Source: Portulaca oleracea | Taxonomy: Eukaryota > Streptophyta > Magnoliopsida > Caryophyllales > Portulacaceae | Reading direction: 5' to 3' | Assembly (NCBI GenBank): GCA_029582165.1 | Contig: CM055870.1 | Span: 19,880,832-19,944,831 of the forward strand | Length of the DNA stretch: 64,000 nucleotides | Shown: positions 10,241 to 22,159 of the stretch, piece after piece | Layout of the letters: each line of letters opens with the position of its first letter | How positions within the stretch are numbered: position 1 is the first letter of the stretch | Program-made: the position numbers and the translations under genes | The notes under the pieces: generated by a model | The model's database searches: none | The model's input: the letters and a program-made list of their open reading frames with translations, nothing else | Told to the model about the DNA's origin: nothing

Positions 10241-11000
10241 ACATTTCAAATGATTTGGACTTGTGGCGTATTAAGTAGATATACCCATATCTACTATAAA
10301 TCGTCACTGAAAGTGATGAAATGTACAACAAACCTTCTTCTAGCACTAGTGCTCATAGGCCCACATACATCAATATGTTTGCATCCTAATAAGTCATTAG
10401 CTTGTTCACCAATTCCAATAAGAGGTGATTTTAGTCATCTTACCCATGAGGCATACTTTACAAACATTGAACTTTTCAAAGTTTATGTTTTCCAAAATCT
10501 TGCACTATGCAGTTTTCTGAATACATTTCTGATTAATATGACTTAAGCTTGTAGTGCCAGAATTGTGTTTCATTTGAGTCATTTATTCAAACTCTTGGCT
10601 CAACCGTTAGCATCGTTTCGATCGTATCTAGGTGCTCTCATTGTTTCGTCAAAACTACTTCATTTTAGAAATCTTTAAACTATTTTAACATTCCAGCTTC
10701 AGATGAATCTCATAGACATGAATCACCATGTGTTATTTTATTCATCTTTGAAGATTTGAAGTAATCCATCCCTTGTACTTGTGCTCAATTGGACTACATA
10801 CATCCATATGCATGAGTGTTTGTTGGCACGTTCACCCTTTCTTGTAAAAGGTACAGTCATGCTTTGCAGATATCACATGTTTCAAAGTCTTATCATTCAA
10901 AAGTCTATCACTGTGACGCTTCTGAATGCGCTCTGATTTGCATGACTTAATACATAGTTACAAGTTTTATGTTTGAACATGAGTTATTCCTTTTAAACCT
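10140..11000 (-). pseudogene. Copia GAG-pre-integrase/integrase remnant, duplicated
   Basis: Two related blocks follow each other on the minus strand. The first (about 10560-11000) includes SHANQSAF and PFTRKGERANKH. The second (about 10140-10560) includes SHINQKCIQK and CLMGKMTK followed by GPMSTSARR-like residues. Both correspond to the Copia stretch H-x-N-x-K-R-I ... CxxC-LLGKMTKxPF ... GERA ... HTDVCGPMSTSARGG at the GAG-pre-integrase/integrase N-terminus. Matching landmarks lie about 405-423 bp apart, so this is an internal direct duplication that has since diverged. Both copies contain stops. Confidence 0.75.
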
Positions 11001-11149
11001 TTTGGTTTTGATGTGTTGGGTGTGTGTATCCGAGATCCTCTCTCTCTCTAATTGAGAGTAAGAAATCAAATTTCTACTTATAATGAGAACATATAATCAC
11101 CTATATATTTCTCTTATAAGTCTTGAGAAAATGGATAAACAACCAACTC

Positions 11150-12100
11150 TTCATAAGGAACTACAACTAATTGCATGTTCTTATTTGTAGGCTGACTCTC
11201 ATCCTTCAAAGCACATCTACTTTGTTGTAGATTCTGCACATTTGCATAAATGCGAGTTTCACATCTAGTATCTTATACTCAAAGTGGATTTAATAAGGGT
11301 AGTGTGTATCATATACGCATTTGCCTAGAATTGAAATCATATCTCAAGTCTTCCTTATAGTTATTCACGCTCCCAGTGTCATACATGATCTGGTTGTTAA
11401 CCGGCTGTTGTCATTGGTCGGGTATGTATAACTGTTTGTCCTTACCTTTCCTTTGACTTCTTGTCTTTGATAGATTTCTTAAATCTTATTTTCCCTTTCA
11501 CTAAAGACTATCTTTGGTCGCCAATCTTTTGGCTAAAGAGAATCTGAGGTTTCTCATGTTTTAAAATAGTAAAATTATTTCAAAACATGAGCGCCAACTA
11601 TTGGCTCTTATCTAGCTCAACCGAGACTATCTGGTTATTGGTTTCATATTTATCAACTCTAACTAGTTCGATGAACTTGGTTTTGAGTTGGTAATATTGA
11701 AATCCTTCCTCTAATCTTCAAACATTTTGAAGTTAAAATTGTATGAATACTATGACATTACATGTATTCATTTGGCTTGATTGACTTCTTAATATTGTTG
11801 CTTAGCTCAATGTTATATCATGACATGTTTCTTTCAATCGCCTTCAAGACAATCTTGCGATGGCGATGCCAATTAAGGAATTGATGTTAATTGTTTTTCT
11901 CTTTCTCAAGGAGAAAACACTATTTTATTAGTGGTGGATGTTTGAGTGAAAAGACATAAAAATTCTACGAGACAAGTTGGTTCATTTTAGTTATGGTTCA
12001 TTTTAGTGATTATTCATCAAAAGAAATTAAACCAATTTAATTTCAAATCAAAACACTTTATTAACTCTCACTTAGTGTTTTAATTTAACCAAGACCCACA
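11150..12100 (-). pseudogene. Copia gag C-terminus and protease remnant
   Basis: On the minus strand near 11230-11300, DTRCETRIYANVQNLQQSR corresponds to the Copia protease block DTGCGxHICxNxQGLRxSR. The catalytic DTG has become DTR. Upstream (toward 12100) a gag region is expected, and a Lys-rich stretch near 11440-11500 fits its C-terminus. No zinc knuckle can be seen, and the gag N-terminus is not recognisable. Confidence 0.55.
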
Positions 12101-12699
12101 AGACCCATGCGCTCAAGTGGACTTTGGCCCAACAAAACTCGAGCCCATGTTACCTTTGGTGGATCATCTTATGATCGATCATTCAAAATGACTCTTGGCA
12201 AGAACTTTGTATCGAATACAATATTTCTCTTCCTCTTCTCTTGGACCAAAACTATTTTGATAGCCAATTTGAATTGACCTAGCTCCCACCCTACTTGTTA
12301 ATGACGGACAAATAATTCGCATTGGATTTCTTTATTTATCCATCTAAGTGGTGTTTCGATAGGTTGAGCAATAATTCATTTTGAGAGTAGGTTTTATTAT
12401 CCTAAGCATGCAATTCTAAGTGAACTCTTTCGAAAAGCATAAAAGGAATAATAAAACATGCGATAACAAATTTAAAGCACAATAAAACACCTAGTATGGC
12501 CACCTAGACTTAATCAACTAATTTAACTAAGCCTTGACAGTATTCAAGAAAAACTTCTTGGGTCTTGCAACTTCCTTGGATGGGCTCCCACTTGAATCAT
12601 CACCTCCATTGTTGTTGGGCTCCTACTCAACTTGATGTCCCCAATTACAACCAATTTACAATTTGGACCTCACAATTGAGTCCTTACATGAATTATAAT

Positions 12700-14384
12700 A
12701 AACTTAACTGAAATTTAAATTTAAAATTTAACTCAAAGACGGTACGCAGACCATATTTCACCCAACCCAGTACGCAGACCGGTAAAACTGACTATAAAGG
12801 CATATTTATAATTGCAATATAACACATAAGGAAATAAATACTAAATAAAATTTCCTAAAAGGTTTGCAAGATCAATATAATAAACAAAATCCAAATTTTA
12901 TCTTAGTTACCTAAACAAATTTAGGATTTTATACCTACACATACAAAACACTTGACTTTCCTAAAATCAAGGAGTCTAAAAGATACTATATCTTTCAAAG
13001 ATATTGTAAGTTTCCTAAACTTTACAAAATATTTTATGCCCATTATCTGATTTAGTAGTAATAGGATTTAATAATTAATTTCTAAAATTAATTACAAACC
13101 CTAAAATACACAAATTCACCAAAACTGCTGGCAACACGGTCCGTGTTGGATCAACACGGTCCGTGTTGCTTCCCAGTTTCGGTTAATTTCGTGAATAAAA
13201 AAACTTAAATAAAAATATCATAACTTATCAAATTGAAAGATTTCATATCATAGTGTTATCTAATAACCCAATATGAATATTTTCCAGAATTTTAACAATT
13301 TCTAAAAGATTGTAAAAATTTAGGGAATTAAACTTTTTAATTCTCTGTTTAAGAGGAAAATAAATAATAATAGTACGATAAGTTTAAAAATCAAATTTTA
13401 TAATTTTTCCCATACAGTAGGTTCATCCAATATGCTACTGTAAAAATTTCGGATTTTTATCAAATTTTGAAAATTAGAATAAAATTCAGAAAAGTAAACA
13501 ATTATATTTTTCAGTTAATCTGAAAATTAAAGGAAAATTAGTAAACGATTTCGAAAATTCACGAAACATTTATCCATAACAGAATGGTTACCCAGCAACC
13601 TACTGTAAACTTTTTAGAAAATTTGCAAATTTCTATAAATACACAAAATTCAGAGAAGCAACAAATTTATTTCTCTGAAATCTGAAAATCTAAATTAAAA
13701 AATATAATTTGACTGGATAAATTAACAAAAAAATTTCCCTAAAAGAATGGTTACCCAGTAACCTATTGTAAAAATTTCAGAAGTTTTAAAATTTTCTACA
13801 AATTTATAAAATTCAGAGAATTAAAAAAATTTTAATTCACTTCAGATCTGAAAACTCAATTAAAAATCCATTTTAATTGGGAAACATCTACAAAAATTAT
13901 AGAAAGTTCAGAACACTTCCAGACACCTCCAGTAAAAATGTCAGAAATTTTCGAGTTCGTTTGATATTTTATTTCGATTTTTCATATTTACCGTAAATAA
14001 ACTAAATCAGAAAATTAATTCTACAAAACCCTATTTTGCGAATTTAGACCTACTTCATTTATTGCCTACTGTTTAACAATATTAAACATGATTGTTTCTA
14101 AAACATTCAAAATTAAATCGAGTTCATGCTATATTTAACAATTAAACAAACATAAAATCGATTAATTAAAGGCAATAAGAAACAAATAATAACAAAGCAT
14201 GAAATTTTACAATGAAATCTCAGATTTATTATCATGAACATTAAAGATCAAAACTTTCATAAAGTTTCAAAATTTTAGGCATAAATCTATTCTAGCATAT
14301 TCATAATATAATTCAACTATTGACAAAATTAATTATGAATACAAGTACAATACTTTAGCATGCAATTGGTGGCTCTGATACCAC
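12700..14384 (-). other. 5' leader of the minus-strand Copia with tandem repeats
   Basis: This AT-rich noncoding leader lies next to the primer site. It contains about four degenerate copies of a repeat of roughly 165 bp (13380-14000), each with a form of CCTACTGTAAAAATTTC; the landmark occurs near 13435, 13600, 13763 and 13927. Two palindromic CAACACGGTCCGTGTTG motifs lie at about 13133-13170. Confidence 0.7.
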
Positions 14385-15049
14385 TTTTAGGTTTTAGGTT
14401 ATCTATTTCCTAAACAGATACAGATTAATTGGCGGAATATTATAACAGTTATAAACAATTAATCAAAACAACTGCAGAGACTTTAGTAATTATACCTGAT
14501 CGCTAATTCCTGCTGAAGAAGAGGTTGACCTTCAGTTCCAATCTGAAACCTCTACGAAAAGTCCACGCGACGTGCAGGAACCCGATTGCTAGATCGACCC
14601 GATCGAGACGAATCTCAATCTAAGATGTATGTGAGATTGTTTCGGGAAACAGAGAATGTTTCCTGAAACTAAAACTGCAAACTAGAAGAGAGAAGAACTC
14701 AGGAAATCACTCTGGTATCTCTCTAAGAGTCTTAGGCAGTTGGTGGTGAAATAATCTCTCCCAAAGACCCCTTTATATAGTGTTTAGAAAACCTAGGAAA
14801 AGGGTTCAAAAACCCTAAAGGGCCGAATTAAAACAACGGCGCCTTTCTGGGCCCAACTCGGTCCGTGTTAAAACAACACGGTCCGTGTTGGACACCAGAA
14901 GGTCCAATTATTCAGCCCAAGGACACCACGGACCGTGGTGTCTCAACACAGACCGTGTTGGGTCAACACGGTCCGTGTTGAACCCAATTCGGTCCATGTT
15001 GGGTTGATTTCTCACCGAAATCAATTTCCAACTTTTCTAAACGTGATAC
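14385..15049 (-). repeat. 5' LTR of the minus-strand Copia, truncated
   Basis: This LTR aligns with 6643-7320 of the other LTR but stops at ACGTGATAC (15049); the last 130 bp of the outer LTR are absent. The terminal TG of the partner appears as TT here. It carries an expanded set of palindromes (14850-15003). Confidence 0.8.
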
Positions 15050-15240
15050 GAATATAACAACCAAGGATATAACTATTTGTCAGAGTGATTTCTCACCTGA
15101 AAAGTTAATTAATATGCCTACTTGCCAGAGTGCTGCGTGGACTTTTCAGGTGGGAAATCACGTTTAATATGAATTTAGAAAAGTTAATAACCCAATTCGG
15201 TCCAGAGTGTTGCGTGGACTTTCCAACTTAATTAATACGG
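15050..15240. other. Scrambled junction made of LTR pieces
   Basis: The sequence is a patchwork of short pieces of the adjacent LTR in both orientations. A 23-bp piece near 15124-15147 is the exact reverse complement of 6819-6841, and a second version follows at about 15201-15223 next to ACCCAATTCGGTCC in LTR orientation. Arms 15085-15104 and 15142-15161 form an inverted repeat with a single mismatch. Confidence 0.7.
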
Positions 15241-15839
15241 GTCATGTGTATATCTAACTAGCGCAAATACAAATCAGGTTCAAGTTCAGATAAATTTGAC
15301 ATTAAAAGTACGAGTTGGGTACATTTTGAATTCAGGTAAATACTTATACTTTTTTTCACACATGAATTTAATTGTCGTATCCGATTACAATAACCAAGAA
15401 TCATAACATTAAATAAAAGTTAAGCTACTAAAGCTATTAATTCGAACAGATGTGCTAAAAGGTGGAGGGTATATTTGATTATGGCAAATATAAGCCGGGT
15501 GTATTTCAGATCCATACAAACTTAACATTAAATCCGCAAATTACGTGTGTTTTGAGTTTAGATAAACACATGTTAGGTGTATTTAACTAAGCCGTCCAAT
15601 TAAACGGGTCAATTAGCTAGTAATTATAGAATATAGCAGAATCACTTCAAACATAACAATTATTCAATTCTGCTTTGAAACTAATCTTATTTTTATCAAA
15701 ATTCATACATATTACCTATCGATAAAGTCCTTAATTGTATCAACCATATAATTTAAAGTTACGATCTTTCTAATTATAAATTCTGAATTTCGATAAATTG
15801 GACTGACTCAGGTTCACTGAATTTTCTTTTTACAATGGT
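15241..15839. other. AT-rich DNA, no gene seen
   Basis: I find no coding potential or element ends here. Some phrases recur loosely (for example 'gggtgtattt' and 'gggtcatgtg' near 15240-15590), which suggests old degenerate repeats. Confidence 0.5.
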
Positions 15840-16058
15840 AAGCGGTCCCGTCCACTGGGCCCCTATCTCAGGGTCTAACTCAGTAAGCCTTTATTGAATT
15901 GGGGGACGGGGGTGTCGATTCTTTTGTTCAAAGGTTCAACCTTATTGCATACAGCACTCTTGAATGCTAGTAAGTGTGAAATGCTTCCCCCAAAATTCGA
16001 ACCCCAATGAAAAGGGAGAGAAAGTGGTGTTCATTGTCACTGAGGCAAGAACCCAATA
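15840..16058 (-). mobile_element. tRNA-derived SINE, copy A
   Basis: On the minus strand TTGCCTCAGTGA (complement of 16037-16048) fits a pol III A box. GGGGTTCGAA (complement of 15996-16005) fits a B box about 40 bp downstream. The pyrimidine-rich spacer resembles that of SINE copies B and C in this window. Ends and target duplication are unclear. Confidence 0.6.
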
Positions 16059-16384
16059 GATACGTTCATTGAAAATAATTCACCAGAAGTGGTCATAAAC
16101 CTAAACACTTCACCTTGCAGTTGAGGTGGGTCATTATATAGGATTGTGACAGCACACGTCAGGGCACTGGATCGATGGCCAATGAGTTGATCCTTTGTGG
16201 AATGTGAAAAATGGAAAGGATGGACACGTGTTGAGTGTGGGCTAGTTGATGAAAAGAACATAAACTTTCAATCTTTGGTCCAACCACTTACATAGGCCAT
16301 GCATCCATGTAAAGTTTGCCATTTGGCTTTATAAATCTTTTTCCATGAATCGTTGATTGTTATGACTATAGGAGAATTATACAT
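16059..16384. other. No gene seen
   Basis: A 74-codon minus-strand open frame (16037-16261) overlaps the SINE head and shows no motif. I regard it as chance. Confidence 0.45.
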
Positions 16385-16602
16385 TGCTCCCTCCGTTTAT
16401 TTTTGTACGTCGCTTAAGAAATTATGTTAAAAACTTTGACCGTTAATATATTAATTTGTATAATAATTAGATTCGTAATAAAAGATATTATTCAAAAAGT
16501 ATAATATGATATTTTTTTATAAAAATTTTATATTAGAAATTATTGATTAAAAATCAGTACTGAAAACCGTAAATGGCAAATAAAAAAGAACAGAGGTAGT
16601 AT
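16385..16602. mobile_element. Stowaway-type MITE
   Basis: The left end CTCCCTCCGTTTATTTTTGT and the right end ACAGAGGTAGTA are the inverted termini of Tc1/mariner-type Stowaway MITEs (CTCCCTCCGT...). The body is about 218 bp, AT-rich and non-coding. Its interior phrase TTAGATTCGTAA recurs in the copy at 27640-27865. Confidence 0.75.
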
Positions 16603-18640
16603 TTAGCTAACTTAGAAAGGGTTGTGTTAGACCATATAAAACAATGGGAACTTTGCATTGGAATATGTGTCTGGGAGTTGAGTTCATGATACTCACATTA
16701 CCGGAACACTGCACTGCTCATCCACACTATGTTTATTTATTTATTTATTTATTATTTTTCAACTACTCAAAAAGTGACATGTGTCCTATTGTTGTAGAGA
16801 AATAAATATTTTAAAGTAAAAAAGTAGGAATGAGTTTATATTATTGTAGAAAAAATAAAATAGAGTTCTAAAAAGTAGGAATGATAGATGATGTGGAAGG
16901 AGTGAACTACCAGTTTCATTCCAAAAATAAGATCAAACATTGCATTTACTTTTAATGTACTTGGAAAATGGCTTCAATTAATGGTTGCAAATATAGAATA
17001 AAAGCTCATGTATTGGTGACATAAAACTGTGACAAAATTACTTTTCTTATTTTCAGTGGTGGATCTAGATAATTTTGTTAGGAGTTTCCAACTAATATTA
17101 ACTATAGAGTACCATACATTCGAGTGTGATGTCATTTAATTATTTTCTTTACAATTTTTTGATTTGTTTATAATTAGTTAACAAAAATAATAAGTTGGCC
17201 CGGGGGGACAGTGGGCCTAGAGAAATAGTAATTAGCTTAAAAAGTTAATTTAAAAGATAAGTTCAAAAATAAATTTTCTAATATCTTGTAAAAACTTAGT
17301 CTAAACTCTAGACATAGTTAAAGAATCAGATTTTAGTCTAAATTTTAATGACTACAAGACTCTAATGAGAATGACAAACCTAAAACAAATATTGTAAGTA
17401 TTATCGAAAAAAGTCAGTATAAAACTCATAATTTTTGTTGTTAATTAGGTTGTCCGCTTGAATTATCCTTTTGCCATTAACATCAACAACATCATTCAAA
17501 GTCTCTCATTTGAAACATAAGATGATGTTCTTATAATATAAACGTTCAACAAAAAAACTTTCAAAAACGAGACATTAGGTTTGTCAATTAGGTGGGTAAG
17601 TTATGGGTATATAGAAATTACATATATTTATTTAAAGTTATCAAAATTTACCTAAATTTATTTCTACCTACCTTTATTAAATTTATCCAAAATTACCCCT
17701 TAACCAAACTTACAGGACTTTACCAAAATTTAACTCTTCTTTGACTCCACAAATTTGACAGACCATTTGTTTTAAAAATGTAGTTGCCAACAAAAACAAA
17801 CACATATAGACTTTAAATTGTTTAACCAAATGACTATATTTTTCTATTGGAAAATAGAAATTAAGAGATAACTTCTTGGAGCTGTGTCCATGAATCATGA
17901 TTCTTTGGGTCATTATATGGGGTGTCCAATTATATTACTAGTATCAAATTCAACCCTTTCCAAAATTATTTTCATAGAGATTTTTTAAAATTAGGGGAGT
18001 CTATGTACATTCTTAGCTTGTGTGTGTATCCGCCCCATGCTTAGTTTCGAGTTCAAAAATTCTACGTACACTTACTACTTTGACACAAACTGTGCCACCA
18101 ACTACAATACCTTTTTTTTTATTTTTTAATGAGTCATACAAATTAAAAATAATAAAATATATATGTATTTGTTAGAAAAAGTAGTTTTCTTGCATTCTCT
18201 TTTCAGATTGCACATGGAAAGAAGGCATTATGATTTCATAACAGTAATATCGTATTCAAGAATCAAGTCCATTAAAATTCTCTTTCCTCGTCAAGCTTCT
18301 TTTTGCTGTGTAAAAATGCAAGAGAGACTATTTGCGTAAAAGTAAATTCATCGGCATGATTAATTCTGCCAGCAAGTTTTGAATCGTTGGCCCATATTCG
18401 ACCTTTTGCTTGTAAATCATCAATTGTTGCTGGTAATTCTCATCTTTGTCTTTATCTTTATCTTGATTGATTCCACTATATGATATTCACTCCCACTCCA
18501 CTACTCTTGTTTCAGTGACTTCGCTTCAATTCCGAGGCCTTATCTTAAGCCCTTGTTTTCCATGTTTGATCCATACCCCCTGTGGCAATTCCCTCTGATG
18601 TCTTCCTCGACTGAGAAGCTTAGTATCACCGTCTTTTGTT
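16603..18640. other. AT-rich intergenic DNA
   Basis: I see no gene. A short (TTTA)n tract lies at about 16733-16757. A 67-codon minus-strand open frame at 17710-17913 has no recognisable motif. Confidence 0.5.
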
Positions 18641-18641
18641 C

Positions 18642-18805
18642 GGGGTGACTGCTTTATTAATAGTTGTCCAATGGTAGTTTTTCGTAGTTCTGAGATACAA
18701 AAAGAGTCATCCCAACATATGGAAAGCTTAGTGTTTAACTGAAACAAGTTACCCAAGAACTAAGAAAAACTACCCAGTAGACAACTATTAATTAAGCAGT
18801 CACCA
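18642..18805. repeat. Inverted repeat, about 52-bp arms
   Basis: The arm GGTGACTGCTTTATTAATAG and the following 30 bp (18643-18693) recurs as its reverse complement at about 18753-18804, with a handful of mismatches and a 60-bp spacer. It could be a small fold-back element. No target duplication was recognised. Confidence 0.6.
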
Positions 18806-19900
18806 CCAAAACTCTTTAAAGACCCAATCAGACTGAACCTTGAATAGTCTGTTGTTATCCCAGGCGACAACCTTTCAAACAAAATAACCCTTGACAAATA
18901 CAATGTATCCCCATATTTCATGAATGCCTGAAAATTATTTCAAATGTCCATAGTCAATCTTCAAGGATCCTAATGGCCTCAGAAAGGAAGATAAAAATCC
19001 CAAGGAGGCCAACTTTGCGCAACAAAAATAGCATCTTATGCACATGCATCGATTATCCTTTTGTTTTTGTTGGGTGCAGATCGTTTATTGAGTTATATAT
19101 TGTTATGGTAGAGCTTTCATTAAGCAGATTAAGATTTGTCATGTAAATTTTACAAATAAATGGAATGGTATATAGAGGAAAGGCGGGAATATGTTAGTCT
19201 TATATAGTAGCTGGGGGCTTGTCTTCAACTCCTTTCACGCCTTGGAATCAGAGTATTTACCTTCTATGCTTCTTGTCTTATTATGGGGTTCTAGGGTTGA
19301 AGTAGCTAAAGTACATAGATGGGCTGTTAGTAAATTGGGTAGTTAATGCCCTAATTTGCCGGGTATATAATTATTATTAAAATATTTGATTTTTTTTTTG
19401 TAAATTTTGAAAAAATAATAATGAGGTGGAGTGGTTTGTGGTTGAGTTTGTGTCAAAGTAGTTTGTGCATATAGACCGGTTGTTTCGAGTTTATTTATGC
19501 AAAGTACTTATAACAAAAGCAGTTTACACAATTAGTAACATATATGTGTGTGTAACTATGGCAAAATAATAATTTAGAGATCAAAATAAAAAATTATATA
19601 TTTGATGGTTAAGAAAAGGATAGCAAAACTATAGTGGAAAGTCAATAGAATATTGTTGATATAGCGTATATTCCAAGGAAAAAAAATTCTTTTTTATTTC
19701 CAAAATTTATAGTTTTACAAAAATAATCAAATAATTCATCAACTTATAATAAAATGGATTATCTACTTGTACATCAAAAAATTCTAAATGGTCAACAGTT
19801 GTAGGCTGATACTCGTGAGTTCGGGAGCCAAATGATAAGAAAAGCTAATCTAGGGGTCATTTTTGGATGGACCATGCAATAGAAAATGAAAGGAAAAATA
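18806..19900. other. AT-rich intergenic DNA
   Basis: There is no coding evidence. An 18-mer AGTTTGTGTCAAAGTAGT near 19446-19463 is the reverse complement of ACTACTTTGACACAAACT near 18075-18092, and partial similarity extends beyond it. This could mark the ends of an old inverted-repeat element spanning about 18000-19480. Confidence 0.4.
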
Positions 19901-20027
19901 GTTTGGTCTTGTTTTATCATTTACGTAGCGGTTAATCATTCCTCGGTCATTCAATGGATTTACCTAGAGCGTTCTCAAAAACAGTAGAAGACAACTCTCT
20001 ATGAAAACTGGAACTACCAACAATAGA

Positions 20028-20336
20028 TTAATGAATAGAATGACCGAACTTCGCCAACCAATCAGCTACTTTATTTCCTTGACAATAAATGTGAGACACA
20101 CTAACTTCATGACACCCCTCCAAATAAAGACGAATATCCCTAAATAGCACGGTAATGTCCCAGGGAACCTGATATAACCCCTTTATTGCATTGATTATGA
20201 CTAAACTATCACTTTCTAGAAGAATCTTTCGAAAACTAGCCCGAACTGCATCAATATTGACACCATTTCGCATAGCACTAACCTCCGCAACCAAAATTAA
20301 ACTGCATCCCAAATAGAAAGATGAAGCTTGAAGCAA
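20028..20336 (-). pseudogene. LINE RNase H domain (RVT_3 type)
   Basis: A 102-codon frame reads AEVSAMRNGVN, then ILLESDSLVIINAIKG and HIYCQGNKVADWLAKFGH. These are the Glu, Asp and late Asp/His blocks of the plant RNase H-like domain (RVT_3) found at the C-terminus of many plant LINEs. The domain looks nearly complete, but the upstream frame is broken, so it cannot be made as part of a polyprotein. The LINE 3' end lies a little below 20000; I see no clear poly(A). Confidence 0.8.
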
Positions 20337-20649
20337 CCGCCCTTGTGAATCGCGAATGATATACCTTCCAACCTTATTTGAATTCTCGACCCATCAAAAT
20401 TGATCTTGACTAACCCATAAGGAGGCTTGACCCAACTAATCCAGGATGAAGCCTTGGCTTACTTTGGCCATCTTTTACTCTGCGAGCATATAAGAAATCC
20501 ATTAGTTTATGACGGATTCTCCATTTGGTAGAAGCTCGTTCCGCTCGAATTAGAGAGCTTTCATTTGGGACAAAGAATTATTGAACGTAACTAAGTTCCT
20601 AATCTTCCAAATGCTCTAGATAAGAGCAATGACCCGATATAGATTATTC

Positions 20650-21141
20650 TTTGAAATACCATTTCTACACCAGCTATCAGAAAATCATGCACCTCCTCAT
20701 GTCCAACATGATGGACTTGAATCCATCCATGTTGGTTGGCAAGTTGCCTAGTATCATGGGAATATGGAAATGAAGCAGAACACGTTCTTCCATTTCTTGT
20801 CCATTATTACAAAAAGGACAAGATACTAGAATGTTCATGCTCTGATACACTAAATTAGCTCTAACATGCAAAGCCATATGACAAAGTTGCAAAAAAAAAA
20901 AGTTTTAAACTTTGGCTATATATCCAAATTCCATATCCATGTAAATTAAACTCCCAAATTTCTCCAAAATCAACATTTTCATGTGCAAGCCAAGTAGCCG
21001 ATTTCGTTGAAAAATTACCACTGCTTGTCAAACCCCAACAAACCGAATCTTCAAAACCATAAAAAGGATTAGACACATAACAAAGGTTAATAGGCTTTTG
21101 ATTTACAAGGGAACGCAATTTTTTGACATCTCAGGAACTAT
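20650..21141 (-). pseudogene. LINE zf-RVT region
   Basis: The minus-strand frames read DSVCWGLTSSGNFSTKSATW, then SCPFCNNGQEMEERVLLHF. The first is the conserved W-x-x-T-x-S-G-x-F-S-x-K-S-A block of plant LINE ORF2 downstream of RT. The second is the CxxC...H part of the zf-RVT zinc-binding domain. Stops separate the segments. The 5' side is cut by the CACTA insertion at 21142. Confidence 0.8.
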
Positions 21142-21169
21142 CACTAGTAGAATTGGGGTCATTATGCGT

Positions 21170-21430
21170 CTGTCAAATGGCGTCTGTTTAAATGTCAGAC
21201 GCCCAAACGTAGTTTTTTTAAAAATAATTTGTAAAGTGGCGTCTGATTTCTGGGCAAACAGACGCCAAAAATATTTTTTTTAAAATATTTAGTCAAGTGG
21301 CGTCTGATTTCTGGGGAAGCAGACGCCAAAGTTGCAGCTGATTTCTCGACTGCTGTGAGGCTATTTTTTAATTTTTAATTTTAATTTTAAACCCGATTGG
21401 CGTCTGTTTGACCTTGAAACAGGCCTTGAT
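21170..21430. repeat. Left subterminal repeats of the CACTA element
   Basis: There are several TGGCGTCTG motifs, two of them paired with CAGACGCCA to form small hairpins (about 21238-21270 and 21298-21331). In CACTA elements such motifs are transposase-binding sites. Confidence 0.85.
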
Positions 21431-21624
21431 CTAAATAAAATTGGAGAAATTCTCTTGCTCGCCATTTGTGAACGGAAGAGAGAAAAATCGAGAGGTTGAA
21501 GAGAAGATCCAACGAAAGAGCATTTCAATTCACAAAAGTTAGGTAATTTTATTAATTATTGTTGTTTTTTAAATTATTAGGGTTATGTTCTTTTGTAATT
21601 TTTGTTATAAATTTGTGGTATATA

Positions 21625-22095
21625 TATAACCGAAAAATATAATGAATATGAATTTGTGATATGAATTTTGGATGTTTTATATGTTTTAGAATGATGATTT
21701 TTATGAATTTTGGACATAAATATATGATATATATATGAATAACGAAAAAATATGGTGAATATGAATGTGTGATATGAATTTTGTATGTTTTGTATATTTA
21801 GGAGGTTTATGGTATGAATTTTTTGATATAAATTTTTGTTATGAATAACGAAAATTACGGTGAAAAATAGGGTTTTATGATATGAATTATGTATGTTTTT
21901 ATGAATTTTTGATATAAATTTGCGATATGAATAACGAAAATAGTAGTGATTGAAATGGAATTTGTGATATGAATTTTGTATGTTTTGTATATATGTTTAG
22001 GAGGTATAGGGTTTATGAGTTTTTGATATAATTTTGTGATATGATCAATGAAAATTATGGTGAATATGAATTTGCATTGTGATATGTATATTGTA
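21625..22095 (+). repeat. Tandem repeats in the CACTA leader
   Basis: About four degenerate units of 85-115 bp share GTGATATGAATTTTGTATG and GAATAACGAAAA. They are AT-rich and non-coding, located between the subterminal repeats and the TNP2-like gene. Confidence 0.7.
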
Positions 22096-22159
22096 CTCAT
22101 TTGGATGATTAAGCATGAGTAATTTAAATTCATGAGCATTCACGACATTGTGGAAGGGC

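Larger units (their letters stand above)
6643..15049 (-). mobile_element. Decayed Copia retrotransposon, minus strand
   Basis: The left (3') LTR 6643-7449 and the right (5') LTR 14385-15049 enclose 6.9 kb of decayed internal DNA. On the minus strand the LTR starts TGTTGGAAATGTCCCGAC, preceded by the polypurine tract GGGACAAGTGGGAGAT (complement of 7450-7465). The primer site is GTGGTATCAGAGCCACC (complement of about 14368-14384), matching initiator Met tRNA. The outer third of the 5' LTR is missing and the sequence beyond 15049 is scrambled, so no target duplication can be read. Protease, integrase, RT and RNase H remnants lie in the usual Copia order on the minus strand. Confidence 0.85.

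Noticed and set aside
16001..16060. tRNA gene
   Set aside because: A- and B-box-like words occur, but no cloverleaf can be formed and the same pattern recurs at 37632-38172 with a shared non-tRNA body. This fits SINEs.
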